DNA from: Eudorina sp. 2006-703-Eu-15
Taxonomy: Eukaryota; Chlorophyta; Chlorophyceae; Chlamydomonadales; Volvocaceae
Reading direction: 5' to 3'
Assembly: GCA_003117195.1 (NCBI GenBank)
Contig: BDSI01000114.1
Location: 200,176 to 264,175, forward strand
Length of the DNA: 64,000 nucleotides
In this document: positions 10,701-21,400 of the stretch, in pieces
Layout: each line of letters begins with the position of its first letter
Position numbering within the stretch: position 1 is the stretch's first letter
Notes under the pieces: model-generated
The model's input: only the letters and a program-made list of their open reading frames with translations
Database searches by the model: none
What the model was told of the DNA's origin: nothing
Made by a program: the position numbers and the translations under genes

Positions 10701-13700
10701 CACCGAGAAAATCCAGTCCGCCGAGAAGGTCCCCGGTCGTCTGCCGGGCCGCCGCCGGGCCGGTCGCAGCTGGCGCTGCTGCTACAGGCGCCGGCGCTGC
10801 TGCTGCTGCCGGCTGGCTGTCCCCCAGCAGCAGCTTCAGCACCTGGCTCGCCCGCTCGCGCACCGCGGGCTGGGTGTGCCCCGCGGCCGCCTGCACTGGT
10901 CCCGGGTCGCTCTGGAACATCACCGCGATCTCCCCGCACGCCTGCAACCAACGACCGGCAGGACCCACCATCGCAGGGCGGCGTCAGCTCCGCTTAGCCG
11001 ACGTAGAAGCGCCCGCTCGCCCACGGCCCCACGAGACCCCAACCCATGAGAAAGCTTGGGGCCATAGAGGCGAACGTATGCCAAACGCCTAATCCATAAG
11101 AGCCAAACCTGGGTCAAGTGCTTTGCAAAAGACGCAGACCGCCAAAGCAACGTGCATATTCCACGGCGTGTAACTCAAGGAGGAACGCCCTGCCTTTGTG
11201 CGGCGCAGGGGGGCTGGCATACCCTAGCGCACAGCACGCAGGCAGAAACGATTGAGCGGCGACCCCGAAAGGGATGCTATGCCCACGCGCGCCGGCAGGC
11301 CACGCATAATACAGGCCACGGCAGCACGTACCTGGGTAGCTCCCTGCAGCAGCACCGCCTCCAGGGCGTACAGAGCCCGCAGCTGCTGCTGCCATGGTCC
11401 AGAGGAGTCCTGGCATGCGAAAGCCGGGGGGCAGGAGGGGTTTGCGCCTCGCAAGGGATTCACGTGTTGACTCACTCGGGCAGGGGTTATCGTACGCGCC
11501 AGCGTTGCATGGAAAGCGCGCACGCAATCAAGCCTCGGCTGTCGCCGATTACCCATGGGGCCCGCTGGAATACGATTCATCTAGACGCGACGCGGTGGTT
11601 AGGGAGGAGCACCTCTAAATGGGTGAGGCAAAGAAGTTTCAAGGCCCACGAAGTCCTGGAAATCCCCGCGGTGCGGCCCGGCCTGCTGGAACGAGCCGTG
11701 TGGCCCACCCTCACCATTTTGTCCCGCAACATTTCCGCGACCCTCAAGCCGTCCAGGCTGCCGGCCGCCTCGACAAAGCGGCGGAGGTCATCAGCGTCGG
11801 GGGCCAGCCGCAAACCTACGCAGAAAGCAAGGGGCGAAAGGGGCATCCCAAGGCTTCCAAAACCACGCTTAACTCGGAGACATGCGGCTGGCGTGTATGC
11901 GTTGCGCTGTAGAGGCCCGCGACTGGCACGGGCCGCTGTAAGCGTGCGTTGCAAGGCGCCCAGCGCGCGCTCCCCGCCCGCGCCTCCCGCCCATCGCCCC
12001 GCATCGCACCTCCGGGGGTGCAGATGCTGTCAACCAGCTGCGCTTCGGACCCCAGAACCTCAGCAGCCGTCAAGGCAGGGGCGGCGTAGCCGCCATAGCC
12101 GCCCCTGGAGCTTCCACCGGCGCTGGTGGGGGCGGCGTCGCCGTAAGTGCCCGTCAACGGGCGGTTGACGCCCTGCGGGAACGACCGTGGAGGGGCCTTT
12201 TTCTCAGCCTCGAGCACGAGCCGTGGCAACTCCTAATAGTACTGCCAGAGCGCATACCGAGCATAAGACACAGAAGCGGAAACAGCGCAGCAAGGCATCC
12301 CTCGCTTCTATCTATGGATGGCGAATCGCGGGTTACGGCCCTCATCCGGCCTTCGTGCAGCGGCAGTTCAAGCGGTGTGGTCGGGCCGCATGACCCGCGC
12401 AATCAAGACAGCACGCTTCCAGGAATTTGCGCATCAGCTTCTGCCGATAAAAAATGAAAGCTGCGACCCATCCCCTCCTGTGCGACCAGGGCATCACCTT
12501 TTGGGAAGAATTCCCAAAGCCGCTGCTTCCGTTCCCGCTGGAGGCTGCGGATGCCGCAGCCGCCATGTTACCGCTGCTGCCGAAGCCCACCATTCGCGAG
12601 CCGGAGACGCTGCCGCCGCTGCCGTGGCTCAACTGGTTCGACGACTGGACGGGCGCTGCGCTGCTGCCGAAGCCCTGGATCCGACTCTGCGCGGGGTACC
12701 CAAGACGGTTGCACACAGTCGCTCACTCAGTCAGTAGGTAGGCGGGCAAACCGGTCTGCATCAAGCTCCTCGGCCCCGGGTTTCGGGTGCAGCACCCCGG
12801 GATGTTCATCAGCACGTCGGCATTTACACAACACGACATTTACACAACACGGCAGATGACAATCGCAAACAGGCGCCGCGCTGGTTAAGTACTAATGCTT
12901 TAATTCTCGACCCACTCCGCAAGCATGTGCATTGCCACAGACGGACACCGTCCGCGCGCGGCCGGAGCAGTTATGTAAAGAGTGCTTGGCCACTCACCCC
13001 AAGACTGGACACCGGCTGCGCCATGATCGTGTTAAACAGCGATTCCGACGCCTCCTTGGCGGCGTCGCGCACACGTTGGTTGGGCGCGTCGCCCTTGTAC
13101 GGATCCGGCTCACCCTTGAAGTGGATGAGGTCCCTGGACACAGGAGTGCAGTCCCCCGCCAGCCGCAACGGAGTCCACAACATCATGCGCGCAGCATGCG
13201 GGTGCGTGCCAAGGCCCGAACCCGGACCAACCCGACCGGCCCGCGGGGAAGAGGGGCGTGGATGAAAGCATGACTTGTCGCCAGGCGGCGGAGGTGACCC
13301 CTATCTGAAGCGTCATTGAAGTGACTGTTGAGGTGAGAAGCAGCTTGTGCTTTAGTTGTTGCAGGTGGCGGCGTCGCTCCCTGCCGGTTGGTAGGTCTCG
13401 GCAAATCACATAACGGACGTCACAACGCGAAACACGTCCAAACCGCAGCCAGCTACTGCACCTGGCATTCCCCCGTACATTCCACTGCTAGCAGCTTATG
13501 GCAGAGGTCGCGCACGGGCACTCCGCCCATATGCCACGATTGGGCAGTCAGGTCCAACGGCCAATCTCTGCTGTGAACACCGCACGCCGCTTACCGGACG
13601 AGGCTAGCGTGCCGCTGCATGCTACGCTGGAACTGGCCACAACCTTTGTTGACGATGTGCCGGATGAGGCGCAGCGCCTATGAGGTGTGCAGCAGTGTTG

Positions 13701-14100
13701 GTGGGAGACAGAGGCAGAAAGGGGATGTCGAGAGGACACATGCACACACCTACCTTGAACTTCGCCACCGGCGACTTGTGCTGCAGCCGCTTGGCAATCC
13801 GATCTGCAATCTTTTCTGAAGATTCCGCTGATCCCCTCGCCATTTCCGCCAGCTCGTCCATCAGGTACACTGCATCAAGCAGCGGCGGAGACCCTTACTA
13901 AGGAACGCCGCAGCGCAAAAAACTAGCACCGCGCTCAAGAGGTCAACCAGCTCCGCGCTTTGTGGATCCGGTTGTCCCTGCCTCGAGGCCAGGTCACCCA
14001 TCCTACAAGAGTTGTACTCACCAGGCGAGGGGTCATCTTTTGCGGCGGTAACATCTTCCACCTTTTTGAAAATTTGGACAGCTTCAACCACCCGTGCCAT
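7770..14100 (-). CDS. ENTH/VHS-domain trafficking adaptor, MTV1/tepsin-like, 12 exons
   Basis: Exons on the complement: 14100-14022, 13869-13754, 13677-13595, 13133-12998, 12686-12498, 12172-12010, 11815-11715, 11388-11332, 10941-10704, 10349-10171, 9724-9119, 8531-7770. They sum to 2709 nt (902 aa) with every phase consistent. The N-terminal 138 residues form an ENTH/VHS helical domain: YLMDELAEMARGS, IAKRLQHKSPVAKFKALRLI and FKGEPDPYKGDAPNQRVRD match plant MTV1 (At3g16270) and animal tepsin. Next come a Gly/Ser-rich stretch with RIQGFGSS, helical blocks (DDLRRFVEAAGSL, LRALYALEAVLL, VRERASQVLKLLL), then a Gln/Gly/Pro-rich tail with LEDMFSGL and LDDMFADM repeats and a terminal AFDFVRDHFK. 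Family role: AP-4/clathrin-linked adaptor at the trans-Golgi. The tail is much longer than in plants. The intron after 9119 has a GC donor (CAG|GCAAGT). Confidence 0.88.
11527..11578 (+). repeat. dispersed short element, diverged copy
   Basis: CCTCGGCTGTCGCCGATTACCC, then ATGGGGCCCGCTGGAATA, aligns with the family core at 38853 and 57384 with several changes. It lies in an intron of the MTV1-like gene. Confidence 0.5.
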
Positions 14101-15437
14101 AGCTGGCAGCGACGTAAGACACAGTCAACGATTTTGAGTTAATGGCCAAGCGACGCCCAAGAAAACAAGAGTTTCTAAATGTGGACAAGTCAGTGATGCA
14201 TTTTCACTCTGCCGATACTTTTATACGTCCGGGTCTGTCGGCAGTCTGGCTGCAACAACAGTAAGCACGTGTAACAGCGTTCGCAGTATGGTAGGTTCAC
14301 TAGTAGACATATATGCTTTATCACAGTAGCAACAAGGCATTTGGGTTTCCTGTGGGGATGGAAAACAGAAGACGACTCGACGACCTGTCTCCCATGCACT
14401 ACCTGACGCCGTGCAACCACCCACCACCGACAACAGTCATCAACCGGTCTGGGGAATCCTGTAGCCAACTAGCTATGCCATAGATGGCTTTGGGTACGAA
14501 ACGTGACAGCGGATGCTTGGCATCATGGCATGTGTTCGCACCGGCTCCCACAGCGCTGTCAGGTGATCCGCGCCTCACCTGGCCTTTGCGGCATTCCCTA
14601 CAACTAAGCAAGGCTAGGCAGGTTTACGCCAAATCGAAGTCGCACCAGAGCAGACTCGTGCACAGGCCGGGATTTCACGGATGTGCGGCGGCACTGCATC
14701 GAACGGTTTTCAGACGGGTTTTCCAACGGACATGGAAACGAACAGAGAAAACATCACCGCATCTCCGCATGGGACCACGCATGCGCTATCAGGGGGTTGA
14801 TGCCAATCAAATAGGCCAACCCTGTTTTACTGGAGGTCATGGACGGAAGCAAAATAACAACACCGGCGGAAAGGAGCGAACCCCTGGTTTGACACGCACT
14901 GGTGGTTTGCAAAGTAGATAGAGCCTCCCCTAGCAGGTTTAGTGGCCAAGGGGCTATGGTGACTTAGACGGTGTCTGCATCAGGTATCAGGCATCTGGTC
15001 TGCATCTGCCCCTTGACCATCGCAACCCACCTGCCTGCGCTCTCGTTGCTTGTCGGAGCGACGATATCGCTTCATGAACAATGCGTCGAGATCATCTGCT
15101 AGCCTATACAACACGTAATCAGCCTTCGCGTTCTCCCACATTGTTCGGTGTTCGGCGATGTCATGCGCCAGGTGTACACTGCTTGCCAGTGCAGAGCTCG
15201 TTGGCAAACAGGACATCCAGATATAATCCTTCGTCATGGGGCACACTTAACATTCGACGGTCAGCCCCCTGCTCCCCCGTTGATCGAGCCAACCGACCTA
15301 ACCGCATTTGCTCCATCATATGGGCCCACGAGCATCGCTTTTGACACCGGCACATGTTTTTCCTCTCAGTCCTCGAGTTAATTCTTGAAGTCGCTTTCTG
15401 TGCTACCTGCGTTTGAGGCCTGCCACGTTAGCACACT
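14101..15437. other. divergent intergenic region between MTV1-like gene and XDH
   Basis: The two flanking genes start about 1.3 kb apart on opposite strands, so both promoters should lie here. No TATA-like box could be assigned with confidence. The right part holds a possible broken minus-strand coding stretch (14980-15355), listed separately. 14190-14960 shows nothing recognisable. Confidence 0.45.
14980..15355 (-). pseudogene. possible broken coding stretch, unknown protein
   Basis: On the complement, one frame reads SVPHDEGLYLDVLFANEL (about 15247-15190). A second frame then continues with HLAHDIAEHRTMWENAKAD and LYRLADDLDALFMKRYRR to a stop at 14980. Both parts have protein-like composition, but no GT-AG pair joins them at the frame change. 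That fits a decayed gene or retroelement fragment with a frameshift. I do not recognise the family; chance is possible. Confidence 0.25.
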
Positions 15438-18400
15438 ATGGTGACTGTGGAGACGGCCAGCGCGCCCGAGCCCATTTGCTATATTAATGGCAAGCGCTAC
15501 ACGCTTCCAGCAGGTCGAGGAGAGGCGACCTTACTTCAGTTCTTGCGAGGTGGGGCGACCAGCGCACAATATTGGAGCGTCGTTGGGGCATCAATTTCAA
15601 CGACTAGTCACCAGCTCTGATAAAATTAGAAAACTCCGCCCTTTCAGTTGTGCATGTGCGCTATGCGGTGTATGCCTTATCATTTGCGGAAGGTATCATG
15701 CTGCACCACGGGTTGCACGTGACATGGCACGTCTCTCTCACGCCATCCAATTGGCTCCTTGCAGAGAATGGCCTGACAGGAACTAAGCTGGGATGCGGAG
15801 AGGGCGGCTGCGGTGCTTGCACCGTTATGCTGTCGCACTGGGAGGATGGGCGCGTGGTGCACCGGTCAGCCAACGCTTGCCTGTGCCCGCTCTATGCTGT
15901 GGAGGGCATGCAAGTGGTGACTGTCGAAGGTACGTGGTAGGGTCAACCTCCTAACGGTCCCACGTTGAAGAACTTCCGCGCCTTCCGAGTGACAAACCTC
16001 ACAGGGTGTGTCCTTACTCATCCGCCCTCCATCTTTTGCAGCCCCCGCTCCGATGCCCTCCTGCCAAACTGAATTGGCATGCCAAGTGATCAACTAAACC
16101 AACCCAAAAATCAGCAATCAGCTGGCAACTTGCTCCCTCGTTCTCACCCTTTCTGTCCCCTTCATCGCACTCTTTGTACCACACTCTCTCTGTCCCGTCC
16201 CTCTCCCTCCCTGTGTCAACTGCGGTGTGCGCCCTGCCAGGGCTCGGCAATGTGCGCGACGGCCTGCACCCCGTGCAGCAGCGGCTGGCGGTCATGCATG
16301 GCTCCCAGTGCGGCTTCTGCACGCCCGGCTTCGTCATGTCGATGTACAGCCTGCTGCGATCTTGCGAGCAACCGCCCACGGAGGAGGACATCGAGGATGC
16401 GCTGGGCGGCAACCTCTGGTGAGACGAGCCCCGTAAGGTGGCGATGTGATTGGTGATGGTGGTAGTGGTTGTGATTGTGGTGCTAGTGTGCTGTATCGCT
16501 GGGAGGCGGGTGTCGGATACATGTCGGGTTCATGCGCAGCGCTTGGACACGGACCGCGGCGCAATCGATCGGGCGTCCACAGAGCGATGCGCCGTTGGGG
16601 CGATGCGTTGGCGCCTGAGGGATTTGGAAGCGGGGGGCTTTCCCATCTGGGTCGGACTCGATCGGTCGTGAGCTTTAGGGGCGCAGTTGTGTCAACGAAT
16701 GATATACACACAGAAAGGCTTTGGCGTGATGACCGCGTCTCAGAACACTGCGACCACAGCAGCAGAGCACTGCGCCTCGTACCACCCGTAAAAGTCGCAA
16801 TCGTGCCACCCGTGTCCACCCGTGGTCATCGTAATCGTATAGCACGGCGTTTCCGTGCGAGTTCCTGAGGCCTGGGGGATGTTCGCGATCTGGGTCGGCG
16901 GCCGGGGGAGTCTGGTGATGTGGGTCAGCGGGGCCATGAGCAGGTGGTCTTTGGGGTGATGAGCGCAGATGAATGGATCAACGAAGGAGTGAAATGGTAC
17001 AAGGGAGAGGAACGGACCCCACAAAGACGGTATCGGTGGATGTGGGTCGGTGCCGTGCGCGGGTCCGGACATCCGTCTGCCTTCTCGGGGCATCCGTTTC
17101 GAGATGCTCAGTGAGATGGGAGAGAGGGCAAGATGCTCCCCACCAGAGGGCAGAGAGCCGGGGCATCATCATCCACTTATCACTTCGCCAACCCTCGCGC
17201 CGCCCCGCCACACCCCGGCCCGCCCCGTCTCGCCTCCACTTCCCTTATCCCGCAGCCGCTGCACGGGTTACCGTCCCATCCTGGACGCCTTCAAAACCTT
17301 CGCCAAGACCGACCCGGCGGCCTACACGGAGGAGGCCATCGCCGCCTGCAAGGGCCTGACGACGGGCTCCGAAACCAACGCCAACGGTACCAACGGCACT
17401 GCCGCTGGCGCAGCGGGCGTGTGCCCCTCCAGCGGCTTGCCGTGCGACTGCGCCTCTAAGGCCGCGAACGGCGGCTGTGGCAGCGCCGCGAGCGGCGGAG
17501 GCGGCTGTGGCGCCGCCGCCAACGGTGGCTGCGGCGCGGCGAACTGCTGTAAGGAGGTCGGGGCTGCGGCCGGCGGTGCCAACGGCGGCGCAGCGGCGGC
17601 GAAGGCCACTTGCGAGCCGATCTTCCCACCGGAGCTGAAGAAGCGGCCCGCCTTCCACCTGGTCATGTCTGGTGAGCAGGGGATGTGCGGCGGCGAGTCT
17701 ACTGTCTTGTTGGACAAGAACTCAGCAAGGCAGCAAGGCGTGTGACCCGCCGGGTCGGGGGCGGCGGCCGGTCAGGGGCGCGGCAACTGCCCTCTCGGAA
17801 TGGGGAGGAGCTATTCGGACTGGATGGCGTTGGACTGCTCCGGGTGGCGTGGAACGGGGGGGTCCACCCCTTGGGACGGTGTTAGCAGCATTCGGCGCCT
17901 GCAGTGCCAGTCCTGCCGGTACGCGCTCCTACCGGCCCTCGGTCGTCGTCCCCGTCATCATGGCCATTGATGATGTGCAGCCTGCGTTGTCACATCTTGC
18001 AGATCTCCAATTTCGCTGCAAACTGGTGGCTCCCCTTCCATACTGCCCCCAGTCACCCGCCCTTCTGAGCTTCTGTGCCGTCCTTAAATTCCCCCTGCAG
18101 GCCCCTCCGTGACGTGGCACCGTCCGGCCACCCTGGAGCAGCTGCTGGAGCTCAAGGCCGCCCACCCTACCGCCAAGCTCGTGGTGGGCAACACGGAGGT
18201 GGGCATCGAGGTCAAGTTCAAGGGCGCCTCCTACCCGGTCATCATCGCGCCCACACACGTCAAGGAGATGAACCAGGTGGGCGGGGTGGGTTGGGCTGGG
18301 TGTGGACTGGGTGGGCTGGGTGAGTTGGGCTGGGTGTGGTGAGTGGGCTGGGTGGGTTGGGCTGGGTGGGCTGGGCTGGGTGTGGTGAGTGGGCTGGGTG

Positions 18401-21400
18401 GGCTGGGTGGGTTGGGCTGGGTGTGGTGAGTGGGCTGGGTGGGTTGGGCTGGGTGGGCTGGGCTGGGTGTGGTGAGTGGGCTGGGTGGGCTGGGTGGGTT
18501 GGGCTGGGTGTGGTGAGTGGGCTGGGTGGGTTGGGCTGGGTGGGCTGGGCTGGGTGTGGTGAGTGGGCTGGGTGGGCTGGGTGGGTTGGGCTGAGTGTGG
18601 TGAGTGGGCTGGGTGGGTTGGGCTGGGTGGGCTGGGCTGGGTGTGGTGAGTGGGCTGGGTGGGCTGGGTGGGTTGGGCTGGGTGTGGTGAGTGGGCTGGG
18701 TGGGTTGGGCTGGGTGGGCTGGGCTGGGTGTGGTGAGTGGGCTGGGTGGGCTGGGTGGGTTGGGCTGGGTGTGATGAGTGGGCTGGGTGGGTTGGGCTGG
18801 GTGGGCTGGGCTGGGTGGGCTGGGTGTAGTGTGTGTATCGTTACGTATCTGACCGGGCCCGACGTTGGCCAAGGGCTGCTAACCCAGGCCAGTGTGTGTG
18901 CTGGGTGGAGTGGTTGGGCTGTGCAAGGGAGAGTGGGGTGGGTATGTCCATGATACCACTGAGCCGCCGGCTCACCTGCCCCCGGGGTCCCGACCCCTCC
19001 GCCCGCGGTCCCCGACCACGACACCCTCAACATCAACGGCCCCACCCGGGTCGCCCCACACCCGACGCACTACTCCCCACATATCCCCCCCAACAACAAC
19101 CGCCCCGCCCGGCGGGTCGTCCGTGGCTGGGTGTGTCTGGACCGTAATATTCTTAACCCGTCTCGTCCGCCACCCAACGCACTACTCCCCACAACGCCGC
19201 AATACGGCAACCCAGATCACCGTCATACATACCTAGGCGACCCAACGCGCTGAGCCGCACGCCGGTGAGGTTGAACTCGCTCCGCCGTGCATGACCCCGC
19301 CGTGTATGACCCCGCCGTGTATGACCTCGCCGGGTATGCCCCCGCCGTGTATGGCCCCGCCGTGCATGACCTTGCCGTGTATGGCCCCGCCGTGTGCCCC
19401 GTCCGCCCGCCCGCACGCACGCGACCCCCCCAGATCACGGTCACTGAGAGCGGGGTGGAGATCGGCGCCGCGGTGACCCTCACCCGCATGATGAGGGCGT
19501 TCAAGGGCCTCATCGCCAGCCGGCCCGCACACCAGGTGTCGGCCCTGGAGGCGGTCGTCAACCAGCTGCGGTGCGGGGCGACGGGCGAGGGCGGGGTCGG
19601 GGAGGGGGGGGGAGGCTTTGGTACGCGGCGCGGTCTCCACACATGTGTTAGCAATGAGAAAAGCTGTGTGCGCACACGCGATGTGGCCCGTGCGATCTGT
19701 ACCACAGGACATTTGCTTGCTTATGGCGCAATCACAGCTGCAATGAGCCTCATTTATGTTGTACTAACCTTCTCTGCATACACATCCTTTTTGGCAGCCC
19801 CCGCACGGTTTTTTTAACCAAAGTACGAAACCCCCTCTTCTCGCGCCGCTCCCCTCTCCCTCTCTGGCGGCCCCTCAGGTGGTTCGCGGGCAACCAGATC
19901 CGCAACGTGTCGGCGCTGGGCGGCAACATCGTGACCGGCTCGCCCATCTCCGACCTGAACCCGCTGTGGATGGCCGCGGGGGCCACCTTCGTGGCGCTGG
20001 GCAAGGACACGGGGGAGCGCGAGGTGCCCGCGTCGCAGTTCTTCACCGGCTACAGGTAGGAGGAACGTGTGTGTGTGGGGGGGGGGCTTTGCTTTCCTTG
20101 TTTTCAGGTCAGTCTACGGTGACTCTTGCACATAGCGGGCGGGTTCATTTGTGCCGGGCATTTACTTGCTTGTGGCATGTCACGCGCTGTTGTTGCATAC
20201 TCCCCTGTTTGACCTCTGTGGTTGGTTCTCGTTTAGTTACGTCAGCTTAGGCCAGCCAGTTGTCCGCGAGTTAGCTAGCAGTTTTCCCTGGACGCCCGCC
20301 ATTCGCTACTGCGCATTCAGCCGCCACTACAGCAGTGCTCATATAACCTTACGCAGTTCTACGTTGCTCTATATATACATCTACATATAATTACTGCGTC
20401 CTACTTCGTCGGCGGCGTCGGTCAACCGGACAACTGCTACGCAATCGGTGATTGTTTCGCGATTTCGCTGTCTTTATTGACATTAAAGGGGGGGGTGTCC
20501 CAACATCCGTCCATCCCAACATCGGCGGTTATCGGTTTGGTGCTCGTTTGCGGTTTCGCTGTCTTGATTGACGTTTGCTGACGGCGGCGGCAGCGGTTGG
20601 CGGTTGCGGTGGGTTAAGATTATTAACCGTGCACTCACGACCGTTGGGCTCCCGTGCCCCGCCGCCGCCGCCGCACATGATGACGTCGTCGTACCCGGGT
20701 GCTCGATCATTCGTTTGTCGTACCTCGCCTGTGTGCAGGTGGCTAGGTGCCGTGTGCTAGGTGTCGTATACTTCTTACGGCCTTTTGTCAAAAAGACCTC
20801 TTACCCCCCACACACACATATTTTACACACATACTCCGCCCCCCCCCACATACACATACACACAGGCAGGTGGATCTTCGGCCGCACGAGGTGCTGTACA
20901 AGGTGGTGCTGCCCTTCACCCGCCCCAACGAGTACGTCAAGGAGTACAAGCAGGCGCCCCGGCGGGAGGACGACATCGCCATCGTCAACGCGGGTGAGCA
21001 GAGGGCCGCAGCAATCCACTCGCACCCTTCCCGACCCCACCGCCCACCCCAGCCGCTTGCCGATTGTCCGCGGCACCCCACGCCCAGCTCCGCTCGGTGC
21101 CGCCCGCTCTGAGCTGCCGCCTGCCCGCCTCCCCGCCCCTGCGCCGCCTCCTGCGCTTCCCCGCGTCAATCCAGGTGTCCGCTAAACCCCAAAACCCTCC
21201 CCGTTCTCCGCCTCGATCCTGCCCGCTTCCCCGCCTCTGTGGTGCCCCGCTTCCCCGCCTCTGTGGTGCCCCGCTTCCCCGCCTCTGTGGTGCCCCGCTT
21301 CCCCGCCTCTGTGGTGCCCCGCTTCCCCGCCTCTGTGGTGCCCCGCTTCCCCGCCTCTGTGGTGCCCCGCTTCCCCGCCTCTGTGGTGCCCCGCTTCCCG

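Noticed and set aside
18231..19045. Pro/His-rich and Gly/Trp-rich open frames over 200 codons in both directions
   Set aside because: They lie wholly inside the GGGCTGGGTGGG repeat of XDH intron 5 and have no start or family resemblance.
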